In this document: piece by piece, positions 36,569 to 44,596 of the stretch
How the letters are laid out: each line of letters begins with the position of its first letter
How positions within the stretch are numbered: position 1 is the first letter of the stretch
Assembly: GCA_902553315.1 (NCBI GenBank)
Contig: CACDKN010000001.1
Coordinates: forward strand, 62,001 to 126,000
Length of the DNA: 64,000 nucleotides
Direction: 5' to 3'
Origin: AG-339-G14 sp902553315
GTDB lineage: Bacteria > Pseudomonadota > Gammaproteobacteria > Magnimaribacterales > AG-339-G14
Notes under the pieces: model-generated
What the model saw: the letters and a program-made list of their open reading frames with translations, nothing else
Database searches by the model: none
What the model was told of the DNA's origin: nothing
Program-made: the position numbers and the translations under genes

Positions 36569-37445
36569 AGAATTAAAATTGTTTGTAAATTTCTTAGGAC
36601 AGGTGAGAAATTATTCTGAGCATACAGTCAAAAATTATTCGGCTGATTTAAGAAAATTTGAAATCTTTTGTCAGCAAAAGAATTTTAAAAGTTGGTCTGA
36701 TCTGACCCAACACGACGTGAGGGATTTCATCAGTCAAGTGAGGCGTAATGGCACAAGTCCGAGGAGTTTGGCTAGATTGTTATCCTCTCTAAGAAGTTTT
36801 TACAAATTTCTAAGAAACGAAGGGCTCGCCACAATTGATCCAACCGCCGGGATAAATGCTCCCAAATTAAGCTCGCTTTTGCCCAAAGCGATGGATGCGG
36901 ACATGGTCAATAGATTACTGGATTTCAAACCCAACTCGTGGGGTGATTTTCGAGACAAAGCCATTGCTGAGTTATTGTACTCATCAGGTCTCAGACTATC
37001 TGAACTGTGCCAATTGGATATGGCCGACATCTCTTTAGAAAATAGAATCTGCCGAGTTTTAGGTAAGGGTCAAAAAGAAAGAGAGGTTCCGGTTGGAAGT
37101 TTAGCCATTAATGCTTTGAAAGATTGGTACACGCAAAGGTTGGAAAAACTCAAAACTTCAGAGCAAGCAGTTTTTATTAATAAATCTGGAAGTCGAATCA
37201 GCGCAAGATCGGTACAAAACATTTTAAAGAAAATGAGCAAAAAAATGGGTGTTCCATACGTGAATCCACACATGCTTAGACACTCATTCGCGTCACATAT
37301 ACTAGAGTCGAGTGGAGACCTCAGAGCAGTGCAAGAGCTACTCGGACACGAAAATCTTTCAACGACACAAATATATACTAAATTAGACTTTCAACATCTA
37401 GCCAAAGTCTATGATCAAAGTCATCCACACGCCAAAGGAGATTAA
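36561..37445 (+). CDS. xerC: Site-specific tyrosine recombinase XerC
   Basis: A 294-aa tyrosine recombinase with an N-terminal SAM-like core-binding domain and the catalytic set R145 (SSGLRLSEL), K169 (LGKGQKEREVP), H237 and R240 (HMLRHSFASH), H263 (LLGHENLS) and nucleophile Y272 (TQIYTKLD). With XerD it resolves chromosome dimers at dif. The dapF-DUF484-xerC-HAD order marks it as the housekeeping XerC rather than a phage integrase. Confidence 0.95.
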   Translation: MDKELKLFVNFLGQVRNYSEHTVKNYSADLRKFEIFCQQKNFKSWSDLTQHDVRDFISQVRRNGTSPRSLARLLSSLRSFYKFLRNEGLATIDPTAGINAPKLSSLLPKAMDADMVNRLLDFKPNSWGDFRDKAIAELLYSSGLRLSELCQLDMADISLENRICRVLGKGQKEREVPVGSLAINALKDWYTQRLEKLKTSEQAVFINKSGSRISARSVQNILKKMSKKMGVPYVNPHMLRHSFASHILESSGDLRAVQELLGHENLSTTQIYTKLDFQHLAKVYDQSHPHAKGD

Positions 37446-37448
37446 CCG

Positions 37449-38147
37449 ATGAAAATAAAAGCCATTACCTTTGATTTGGACGACACACTTTGGCCGTTGT
37501 TTGACGTCATCATGCACGCGCATAAAACTTCTAACGATTATTTGATTGCTAGGCATCCGCAAATGCAGAACGTATTGTTTTCTAGCGAAGAGAGAAAAAT
37601 GTGGAAAAAATTAGTTCAAGCAGAGCCTAATTTAGCCAATCGTCTCTCCGAATTAAGAAAAAAAGTAATCTACGAACTATTGGTGGAAAACAACGTAGAT
37701 TCAAATGAGGCAAAAGAACTTGCAGAAAAGTCTTTTGAAATCTTCTTGGATGAGAGGCACAAGGTTGTCTACTTCGATGGAGTCCTCAGTACTCTTGAAA
37801 AATTAAAAAATCGTTACATTCTTGGTGTGATAACTAATGGTAATGCAGATATTAAAACTTTAAAAATTGATCATCTTTTTGATTTTTATGTCAATGCTGA
37901 AATGGTAAATGAGAGTAAACCGGGAAGAAAAATTTTTGATGAAGCAGTTAAATTAGCTGGGGTATTGCCAGAGGAAATCTGTCACATTGGAGATCATCCG
38001 GTAAATGACGTCGAAGGCGCTGTAGAAGCTGGTATGCAAGCTATCTGGATGAATGCTCTCGAAAAAGATTGGGAGCATAAAGAAACTTTGAAGGTTCCAG
38101 AAATTAAAAATTGGAAAGAATTAGAAGAAAGATTTCTCAGTTTATAA
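37449..38147 (+). CDS. HAD-family hydrolase (YigB-like)
   Basis: A 232-aa HAD phosphatase. Motif I is ITFDLDDTLWPLFDVI (nucleophile in DLDDT), motif II is in GVITNGNAD, the motif III lysine lies in NESKPGRKIFDEA, and motif IV is HIGDHPVNDVEGA. E. coli YigB, in the same position after xerC, is an FMN phosphatase in riboflavin synthesis; that role is inferred from synteny. It converges with the cupredoxin gene, with a 6-nt overlap. Confidence 0.88.
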   Translation: MKIKAITFDLDDTLWPLFDVIMHAHKTSNDYLIARHPQMQNVLFSSEERKMWKKLVQAEPNLANRLSELRKKVIYELLVENNVDSNEAKELAEKSFEIFLDERHKVVYFDGVLSTLEKLKNRYILGVITNGNADIKTLKIDHLFDFYVNAEMVNESKPGRKIFDEAVKLAGVLPEEICHIGDHPVNDVEGAVEAGMQAIWMNALEKDWEHKETLKVPEIKNWKELEERFLSL

Positions 38148-38753
38148 GCTTTCTAACTGTGAAAAATACTTTCCCAACCTATCTTGATTTAAAGCAATCA
38201 ACGCTTCAAAGCCACCCAAATTAGCCTTGATTTCAGCCATGTTGGTTGCTTCGCCGACTTGGATTAAGCCTACCATTGCCATCACTAAATGAGGCGTGCA
38301 TTGGTAGACGTAAACTCCTTCGGTATCAAAAGTAATTGAGAAATCTTGCCCTTGGGTACTTTCCCAAGAAGAGGCACCTGCTGGAATTAAATTTGGTGCA
38401 GACGCAGTGTTGTGTCCGGGATCGACTGATTTGAAAACTACGGTATCGCCTTTTTTGATCTTTAATGCGGCTGGTTCGAAAACCATAACGCCGTCCGATC
38501 CAGCATTGAGCATTTGTACGATGTGTTCATTATCACTCCCACTAGCAGCGGGTTCGGTAGATGTGCTAGTTTTAATCAATGAAACTTTATACCCAGGGCC
38601 TGAGGAAGCTATGCCACAGTCATCGTCTTTCATGCAAACGTTGGCTAACGGCTTAATTCTCGCTTCAATTGCTTCGTCTCTCATGTCTATTCCCTGAGAA
38701 AGAAGTCCTGTGCTAAGGATTAAAGTTAAGATTAATGCGTTAAATTTCAACAT
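38142..38753 (-). CDS. Secreted pseudoazurin-like cupredoxin
   Basis: A 203-aa exported protein with a signal peptide (residues about 1-20). The C-terminal half is a type 1 copper domain with ligands H114 (DPGHNTAS), C152 and H155 (YQCTPH) and M160, the exact pseudoazurin spacing. Residues about 25-50 (RIKPLANVCMKDDDCG) look like the segment that precedes the haem site in c5-type cytochromes, but no CxxCH follows. It probably shuttles electrons in the periplasm. A TATACT -10 lies about 11 nt before the ATG. Confidence 0.85.
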   Translation of the reverse strand: MLKFNALILTLILSTGLLSQGIDMRDEAIEARIKPLANVCMKDDDCGIASSGPGYKVSLIKTSTSTEPAASGSDNEHIVQMLNAGSDGVMVFEPAALKIKKGDTVVFKSVDPGHNTASAPNLIPAGASSWESTQGQDFSITFDTEGVYVYQCTPHLVMAMVGLIQVGEATNMAEIKANLGGFEALIALNQDRLGKYFSQLESL

Positions 38754-38770
38754 ATTTCGACTGGAGTATA

Positions 38771-38811
38771 TCTAAAACCATCTGAAATAAAAACTTTTCA
38801 GATGGCTTAGA
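38771..38811 (-). terminator. Hairpin between methyltransferase and cupredoxin genes
   Basis: CCATCTGAAA (38778-38787) and TTTCAGATGG (38796-38805) form a perfect 10-bp stem with an 8-nt loop, extended outward by TCTAA/TTAGA. On the minus strand it is followed by GGTTTTAGA, a short T run, so it could end the methyltransferase transcript just before the cupredoxin promoter. Confidence 0.55.
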
Positions 38812-38850
38812 TACAAAGGATATTTAGATATGCAAAAGACTTGTTGGAAA

Positions 38851-39924
38851 TTAAGCTCTTGCTTCTAAAACTAAATTATTGGTAGTTTCTGCAGCCAAAT
38901 TGACTGTGCCAAAACCAGCTTCCGACAGAAGCTCCATCAATTTATTTGGTCCGGCTTGTGGTCCTAAACCCAAGCCAACGTCTTGAGCTTTGGAGGCGGG
39001 TACACAAACTAAAGTACCAAACCCATACATCATTCCGGATGCCGGATTGTTGGCAATATTATTTGCCATACCATCCAAAGCCATGGGCTCAACTACCATA
39101 AAAGTTCCATCACTGGCCAAAACATCTTTTATTCCAGAAGCAATTCCAACTGGATCACCCATGTCGTGCCAAGCATCAAAGATGCATGCTAAGTCGTAGT
39201 CATTTTTTGGAATTTCTGCAGCATCTGAGACAAAAAATTCTAAATTCGCTAAACCTTTTTCCGTCGCTCTTTTTTTGGCCTCTTCAATTGAAGGACCGTG
39301 AAAATCAAAAGCATGAATTGTTGAATTAGGATATTGTTCAGCCATTAAGATCGAAGACGTTCCAAGTCCGCAGCCGATATCCGCAACCTTTGCGCCCATT
39401 TTTAATTTACCTTCAACTCCTTCTAACGCAGGAATCCATTCTTCAAGTAAATGACTTGCATAAGCGGGACGGAAAAATCTCTCTGTTCCACAAAAGCAAC
39501 ATTCGTGATGTTCACCCCAAGGTCTGCCTCTACCGGTCTTAAATACGTCGATGGCAACATCCTCTTTGACGAATTGACCTACTACTCCTTGAATCAATCC
39601 TTGAATGCAAGTTGGCTCGCTCTCTCTAGCGAAAACTGCTGCTTGCTCAGGAGTTAAGCTGAATTCCTCTGATTCGGCATTGAAATGTACGTACCCTCTC
39701 GCCGCATTTGAAGCCAACCATTCTTTAAGATAGCGTTCGTCAACTTTTGCTTCCTCAGCAATTGAGGCTACTGACGATGGTCCCAGCTTATCCATGGCAC
39801 GATAAACACCGGTTTGATCTCCGATATAAGACATCATAATTGCGACCGATCCTGCAACGTCGTTAAAGACGCTGCCGAAAAGTGCCATTAATTTGTCATG
39901 ATTTACAGTAGTTTGTTCTTCCAT
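38851..39924 (-). CDS. Class I SAM methyltransferase with winged-helix N-terminus
   Basis: A 357-aa protein. The N-terminal ~90 residues (SSVASIAEEAKVDERYLKEWL) form a winged helix as in O-methyltransferase and S25-type proteins. The catalytic part has motif I VADIGCGLGTSSI near residue 185, then HAFDFHGPSIEEAKK and CIFDAWHDMGDP. The substrate is unknown; relatives are annotated only as methyltransferases. A strong GGAGAG ribosome site precedes the ATG. It stands alone on its transcript. Confidence 0.8.
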   Translation of the reverse strand: MEEQTTVNHDKLMALFGSVFNDVAGSVAIMMSYIGDQTGVYRAMDKLGPSSVASIAEEAKVDERYLKEWLASNAARGYVHFNAESEEFSLTPEQAAVFARESEPTCIQGLIQGVVGQFVKEDVAIDVFKTGRGRPWGEHHECCFCGTERFFRPAYASHLLEEWIPALEGVEGKLKMGAKVADIGCGLGTSSILMAEQYPNSTIHAFDFHGPSIEEAKKRATEKGLANLEFFVSDAAEIPKNDYDLACIFDAWHDMGDPVGIASGIKDVLASDGTFMVVEPMALDGMANNIANNPASGMMYGFGTLVCVPASKAQDVGLGLGPQAGPNKLMELLSEAGFGTVNLAAETTNNLVLEARA

Positions 39925-40014
39925 AAGACTCTCCTTAGTATTTTTTTTCTTAAAAAATACAGTAAATCATAATAAGAGTGATTTAAAGTCTAAAAAAGGA
40001 ATATTTGAAAAAAA

Positions 40015-41205
40015 TTAAATAATTTTTTCTTTTTTAAGTTGCTCCAACTGTTTGGAATCCAATTCTAAGTAATTAAGCAAGACTTCGTCGGTATTATTTC
40101 CCAATTCAGGAGCTGGTTTATAATCTTCCTTAAAGCTGTCTAATTTAATTGGATTGCCTGGCACCTTGGCAATCGATCCAGAAGGCTGTTTTAAATCGAC
40201 GACCATGTTTCTCTTTTTTATCAAAGGATCTTCCAAAGCGTCGCTCATTGAATTGATGGGTCCAGATGGAACTCTGTGCTTTGCCAAAAGTTCTAACCAG
40301 AACTTGCTTGGTTTTCCTAAAAGCTTCGATGCTATTGCTTGATCAATCTCAGCTCTAGCTGCAAGCCTGCCTTGAACTGTTTTGTATTGCTCTCCAGAAA
40401 ATTCTTCTAGCTCAAGGGCCTCAACTAAATTAGGCCAGAAATCTTCATGCACTACAGTGATGATAATAAATCCGTCTGAAGTTTTATAAGAATTGTAAGG
40501 GACGTGTAAAAAATGTTGATTGCCGATTGGCTTGGGTTCAATTCCAGAAATTTTGTTCATAGTTGCCATATAAGTAAGTAAGCTCACCTGACAGTCCAAC
40601 ATGGAGATGTCGACATGATCTCCAACACCCTCTCGATCTCTTTTTTGCAAAGCGCTTAAAATTCCAATGATTCCGAACATACCGGATGACAGATCTGCAA
40701 TTGGAACCCCAGCTCTGACCGGATGATCTTCATTTTCTCCTGTGATGGACATGCCCCCACCATAAGCTTGCAAGATTTGGTCGTAGGCAGGTCGGCCCGC
40801 TTCGCCTTTTCCAAAACCGCTAATCGAGCAAGTTATTATCTTTGGATTATGAATTTTTAGCTGGTCAAAATCTATCCCCAGTCGCTCGGTTACCCCAGAA
40901 CTGAAATTATCCAAAACGACGTCGAATTTTTTTACCAATTCATAAAAAATATCTTTTCCTTTTTGCTGTTTTAAATCCAATGTAAGACTCTTCTTATTTC
41001 TTGCCAGAGTGATGTGATAAGGGCTGACTCCATCCAATGAATAATCTGGGTCGTCTCTGTAGAGTCCTCTGGTTATTTCTCCTTTCCCGGGCGGTTCAAC
41101 TTTTACAACTTCAGCTCCCAAATCGGCAATGATCATACTGGCGTAAGGCCCTGCAAGCATGTGGGTCAAGTCTAAAACTTTAATATCCTTTAGAGGGGCT
41201 GACAT
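40015..41205 (-). CDS. Family III CoA-transferase (CaiB/BaiF)
   Basis: A 396-aa formyl-CoA transferase-type enzyme. Family landmarks are LDLTHMLAGPYASMIIADLGAEVVKVE at the N-terminus, NKKSLTLDLK, and AGVPIADLSSGMFGI, which includes the probable catalytic aspartate. It moves CoA between carboxylic acids. It is the last gene of a run with a MaoC hydratase and a CitE-like lyase. That trio fits itaconate (itaconate CoA-transferase) or mesaconate-type C5 acid use; this is inference from context. Confidence 0.88.
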   Translation of the reverse strand: MSAPLKDIKVLDLTHMLAGPYASMIIADLGAEVVKVEPPGKGEITRGLYRDDPDYSLDGVSPYHITLARNKKSLTLDLKQQKGKDIFYELVKKFDVVLDNFSSGVTERLGIDFDQLKIHNPKIITCSISGFGKGEAGRPAYDQILQAYGGGMSITGENEDHPVRAGVPIADLSSGMFGIIGILSALQKRDREGVGDHVDISMLDCQVSLLTYMATMNKISGIEPKPIGNQHFLHVPYNSYKTSDGFIIITVVHEDFWPNLVEALELEEFSGEQYKTVQGRLAARAEIDQAIASKLLGKPSKFWLELLAKHRVPSGPINSMSDALEDPLIKKRNMVVDLKQPSGSIAKVPGNPIKLDSFKEDYKPAPELGNNTDEVLLNYLELDSKQLEQLKKEKII

Positions 41206-41208
41206 AAA

Positions 41209-41724
41209 TTAGTAATTAATTTTATCGTCTACCGCATTTCCTTGAGTTGGAATTAACGCGGATCTTAAAAAGGTGGCAACGATCTCGCCATTCTGATTCT
41301 TGCCAGTAGTTTTCACAGTAACTATCCCGCAGTTTTCTCTTGATTCTGAAAGTCTCTTTTCAATCACTTCAGATTCGGCGTAAAGTGTATCGCCTACAAA
41401 TAAGGGTTTGGGTAAAACGATGTCGGTCCAACCTAAGTTCGCAATGGCTTTTTGACTGACGTCGCTAACACTCATGCCAACCATCGTTGCAACCGTAAAA
41501 GTACTATTCACTAAAGTCTGTCCAAATTCAGTAGCCTTGCCATATTCCTCATCGAAATGCAGTGGATGGGTGTTCATGGTAAGTAAAGTAAACCAAGTAT
41601 TATCTGCCTGCGTAATGGTTCGACCAGGTCTATGCTCATAGACGTGTCCAACTTCAAAATCTTCGAAATATCGACCATGAGATTCTCTGAATCTTCCGTC
41701 ACCTAAATCTTTTGAGCCAGCCAT
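41209..41724 (-). CDS. MaoC-like enoyl-CoA hydratase
   Basis: A 171-aa single hot-dog domain protein. RYFEDFEVGHVYEHRPGRTITQADNTWFT is the MaoC-type entry, and the hydratase-2 style D/H motif appears as NTHPLHFDEEYGKATEFGQTLVNS. It hydrates or dehydrates an acyl-CoA. It lies 3 nt upstream of the CoA-transferase and 2 nt after citE; in the proposed C5 pathway it would interconvert an unsaturated C5-CoA and citramalyl-CoA. Confidence 0.85.
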   Translation of the reverse strand: MAGSKDLGDGRFRESHGRYFEDFEVGHVYEHRPGRTITQADNTWFTLLTMNTHPLHFDEEYGKATEFGQTLVNSTFTVATMVGMSVSDVSQKAIANLGWTDIVLPKPLFVGDTLYAESEVIEKRLSESRENCGIVTVKTTGKNQNGEIVATFLRSALIPTQGNAVDDKINY

Positions 41725-41726
41725 TT

Positions 41727-42551
41727 TTAATCCTTCTCTTCTTCTCCAAGGGTAATTTTCAAACGCATTGCTTCAGCAATGGGCTCATCGATCATCTGAC
41801 CATCCACTTTAATGGCGCCACCGCCTGACTTTTGATACTCCTCTAAAACTTTTTTTGCCTCTTCTTTTTCTTCCGCAGTAGGAGAAAAAGCTTCGTTGAT
41901 GTGATCGATTTGATCTGGATGAATAGCTGCTTTTCCAGTAAAACCTAAATTTTTTACTTTTTCCGCCTCTTCTTTCAAGCCCGCCATTTTATCAATGTAG
42001 AAATATGGCGCGTCTATCGTAAAAAGATTAAACATCGACGCTGCAAGCACAACTCTTTGCCTTGCATACAACAAAGGTTCCCATGCTAATTTGCAACCCA
42101 AACTAGCAGAAGCGTCCGCAGCTCCAAAAAATAATCCCACAACGTCCTTGAAAGCGGCAATTTGAGTAACGGTTTCAATGGCTCTTGAAGTCTCAATTAA
42201 GGGCACTAATTTATTCTTAAAGTCTATCATTGGCGCTAATGTTGCCAGAAAATCGAAACTTTGCGTCTTAGGTAAAATTATTGCCTCTATTTGTTCTTGA
42301 TAAGGAGAAATAGAATCTATGTCTTCTCTCCCGATTGATTCCATAGCGTCGTTGACTCGAACAAACAATGGCTTTTTAAAAGCCTTCTCTTTTAATAAAC
42401 CGATCAGGGTTTCTCTAGCAAAGAGTTTTTGCGCTTCGGGACAACCATCTTCTAAATCCACAATGATCGCATCCGCATTACTGTTCAACCCTCTTTCTAG
42501 ACGGTCTAGAGTATGCCCTGGGATAAACAGGCTGGATCTAAAATTACTCAT
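41727..42551 (-). CDS. CitE-like (malyl/citramalyl-CoA) lyase
   Basis: A 274-aa HpcH/HpaI TIM barrel. Motifs are RSSLFIPGHTLDRLERGL, IIVDLEDGCPEAQK, LVPLIETSRAIE and GKAAIHPDQIDHINEAF. Stand-alone CitE-like proteins are usually malyl-CoA, beta-methylmalyl-CoA or (S)-citramalyl-CoA lyases rather than citrate lyase; no citF or citD is present. It starts 2 nt after dsbA. With maoC and caiB it completes a possible itaconate-to-pyruvate plus acetyl-CoA route. Confidence 0.85.
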   Translation of the reverse strand: MSNFRSSLFIPGHTLDRLERGLNSNADAIIVDLEDGCPEAQKLFARETLIGLLKEKAFKKPLFVRVNDAMESIGREDIDSISPYQEQIEAIILPKTQSFDFLATLAPMIDFKNKLVPLIETSRAIETVTQIAAFKDVVGLFFGAADASASLGCKLAWEPLLYARQRVVLAASMFNLFTIDAPYFYIDKMAGLKEEAEKVKNLGFTGKAAIHPDQIDHINEAFSPTAEEKEEAKKVLEEYQKSGGGAIKVDGQMIDEPIAEAMRLKITLGEEEKD

Positions 42552-42553
42552 TA

Positions 42554-43177
42554 CTAATTTCTTTCTTTAGCTATTAAATAATCCACTACATCTAAGAGTT
42601 CCTCAGTACCAAGCTCTCTAGTTGCAGAAACCTTATACTTGCCGTTTACAATAAATGCAGGGACGCCCTTTATACCGTATTTAAAGGCAAATAACTCGGC
42701 TTTTCTTAAATTATTTTTCAAACCAAATGAGTTAGTGGCAGCTAAATACTGCTCCTCATCAATTCCATAACCCTGAAAAAAAGGAATCACTTCTTTATCC
42801 GAAGTCATCATTTTTCGACTGTAGTGAATCGCACCGAAAATTCCACCGATTGCATCAGGCACTTCCAAAGTTTCTGCGGCAAAAAATAATTTAGCGTGTG
42901 TTTTGGTTTGGGAATTCCAAACGACTGGGAGTCTAAAAAAATCGACGTCTTGACCTGCCTCAGCCTTCCAATCTCCAAGCATCGCTTCGAGACTGAAGCA
43001 ATGACCGCAACCAAACCAAAAAAATTCTATTACCTCGATTTTTTCTGAATCCCTTGTTGGCAGTGGCTCAATTAATTGGTAGTGCCTGCCTTCTTGATAG
43101 TCTTTAGCAAACCCAAAAGAGGCAAATACAGCAATAAATAAGATTAAAGAAGTCTTTTTAGTAAAGTCCAGAAACAT
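42554..43177 (-). CDS. dsbA: Thiol:disulfide interchange protein DsbA
   Basis: A 207-aa periplasmic thioredoxin-fold oxidase with a signal peptide (residues about 1-24) and active site C57-G-H-C60 in EFFWFGCGHCFSLE. E. coli DsbA has CPHC; the CGHC here resembles PDI and changes the redox potential. The cis-proline loop is GVPAFIVNG. It introduces disulfides and is presumably recycled by DsbB at 49.1 kb. Its 5' end overlaps cytochrome c4 by 20 nt. Confidence 0.92.
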   Translation of the reverse strand: MFLDFTKKTSLILFIAVFASFGFAKDYQEGRHYQLIEPLPTRDSEKIEVIEFFWFGCGHCFSLEAMLGDWKAEAGQDVDFFRLPVVWNSQTKTHAKLFFAAETLEVPDAIGGIFGAIHYSRKMMTSDKEVIPFFQGYGIDEEQYLAATNSFGLKNNLRKAELFAFKYGIKGVPAFIVNGKYKVSATRELGTEELLDVVDYLIAKERN

Positions 43178-43796
43178 AATTTGCCACCGCTCTGATTTCC
43201 TCAGTAGTTAATCGGGCAGCAATTCCCTGCATAATTTTTGCATTGCTACTATGCACTCGCTCCCCAGTTTTATATGCCACTAAGCTTGTGACCACGTATT
43301 CAGCTTTTTGCCCGCTCAATTTAGGATAACCAGCTGACTCCACTCCTTTTCCTTGAGGCCCATGACATCCCGTACAAGCAGGCACTCCTCCGGATAAATT
43401 TCCTGCTCGATAGATTCTTTGCCCCAATTCAAAGTTAGAACTGTCGGCCTGACCAACTTTGGTATCTTGCGCGGCATAATAAGCCGCTATGTCTCTTAAT
43501 TGATCCTCTGTGTAATTATCGAGCAACCCCATCATTGATTCGATCATGCGCTCGCCCTTTTGCACGTGAATCAATTGTGCCAAGGTGTAACTTTCTCTTT
43601 GTCCGGCAAGCGTAGGCCACTGACCCACAACACTATTGCCATCCGCGCCGTGACAACCTGTACAGGTCGCGATGAGCTCAGAACCGGCAATGGGATCACC
43701 TCTTTTAACAGCTTTAACCTCCACCTCATCGCTAGCCGTATAAACAAAGCTTGATGACAATAAAATAAGGCTTAATAAGAAAAAATTTTTATACAT
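43158..43796 (-). CDS. Dihaem cytochrome c4
   Basis: A 212-aa exported protein with a signal peptide and two class I cytochrome c domains. The haem motifs are CTGCH at 45-49 and CTGCH at 141-145; axial methionines are probably in IESMMGLL and SNAKIMQGIA. It carries electrons to terminal oxidases in the periplasm. The order c4-dsbA, divergent from engB and near polA, is the same as in Pseudomonas-type genomes. Confidence 0.93.
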   Translation of the reverse strand: MYKNFFLLSLILLSSSFVYTASDEVEVKAVKRGDPIAGSELIATCTGCHGADGNSVVGQWPTLAGQRESYTLAQLIHVQKGERMIESMMGLLDNYTEDQLRDIAAYYAAQDTKVGQADSSNFELGQRIYRAGNLSGGVPACTGCHGPQGKGVESAGYPKLSGQKAEYVVTSLVAYKTGERVHSSNAKIMQGIAARLTTEEIRAVANYVSGLY

Positions 43797-43880
43797 TATT
43801 TATTCTTTTGTGGGCTAAGTGAGCAGAATTATATACTATTGAAGGTAAATTTTCCTTTATAACAATATGTCTGAAAAAGT

Positions 43881-44468
43881 ATGTTCTTAAAGATTAACTT
43901 TGATAGATCCTGTCCTGCAGAGCAATTTTTTCCTGACGACGAAGGCGTTGAGCTCGCCATTTGCGGCCGCTCCAACTCCGGCAAATCGAGCGTCTTAAAC
44001 ATGCTAGCCAATCAAAAAAAGCTAGCGAAGACTTCCAACACACCCGGTCGAACTCAATCCATCAACTTTTTCAATGTCAATGACGATCCTTCAAAAAAAT
44101 TGGTAGACCTTCCAGGTTACGGCTATGCCAAGGCCTCAAAAAAAATGCAAAAAGAATGGGGGCAACAAATCACTAAATACATGGCCTCACGCGAAAGCCT
44201 CAAAGGCATCATTCTAATAATGGATGTTAGGCATCCCCTGCAAGAAAGTGATCTAAATTTTATTGCTTGGTGTGAAGAGTACGATTTACCAATGCAAATT
44301 CTTTTGAATAAATCGGACAAGCTTTCAAAGAGCAAAGCCTCTGAGGCGCTCATGCAGTGTAAAAGACAAACTTCTGAAAATTTATTGCTAGGCGAGCCAA
44401 TGCTTTTATCCGCTAAGACGGCTTTTGGGGTTGAAAGATTAAGCAAAATAATCTCAAATTTATTCTAG
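43881..44468 (+). CDS. engB: Ribosome biogenesis GTPase YsxC/EngB
   Basis: A 195-aa TRAFAC GTPase. G1 is GRSNSGKSS (residues 29-37), G2/G3 include NTPGRTQSINFF and DLPGYGYAKA, G4 is NKSDK and G5 is LLSAKTAFG. It is needed for 50S subunit assembly. ATG at 43881 is chosen because the upstream ATG at 43867 opens a frame that stops almost at once. It is divergent from cytochrome c4. Confidence 0.95.
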   Translation: MFLKINFDRSCPAEQFFPDDEGVELAICGRSNSGKSSVLNMLANQKKLAKTSNTPGRTQSINFFNVNDDPSKKLVDLPGYGYAKASKKMQKEWGQQITKYMASRESLKGIILIMDVRHPLQESDLNFIAWCEEYDLPMQILLNKSDKLSKSKASEALMQCKRQTSENLLLGEPMLLSAKTAFGVERLSKIISNLF

Positions 44469-44556
44469 TTTTTCGTCCGGAAATAAAACTTATTTCGCTT
44501 AAAGACATAGAAGCGATTTTTAACTAAATGAATGAAAAATCTTTATTAATTCGATA

Positions 44557-44577
44557 AAATCCAATTCGGATTTTTTT
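44557..44577 (+). terminator. Intrinsic terminator-like hairpin after engB
   Basis: AAATCC-AATTC-GGATTT forms a 6-bp stem followed by TTTT. It lies about 90 nt after the engB stop and immediately ahead of the ceramidase-like gene. A second small palindrome, GAAATAA/TTATTTC, is at 44480-44496. Confidence 0.45.
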
Positions 44578-44596
44578 GGGGAGATTATTTAAAAAA

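Noticed and set aside
36561..37445. Phage or integron integrase
   Set aside because: Sequence and the dapF-DUF484-xerC-HAD order identify housekeeping XerC.
44480..44496. GAAATAA/TTATTTC hairpin as engB terminator
   Set aside because: No T run follows; the hairpin at 44557-44577 is the better candidate.
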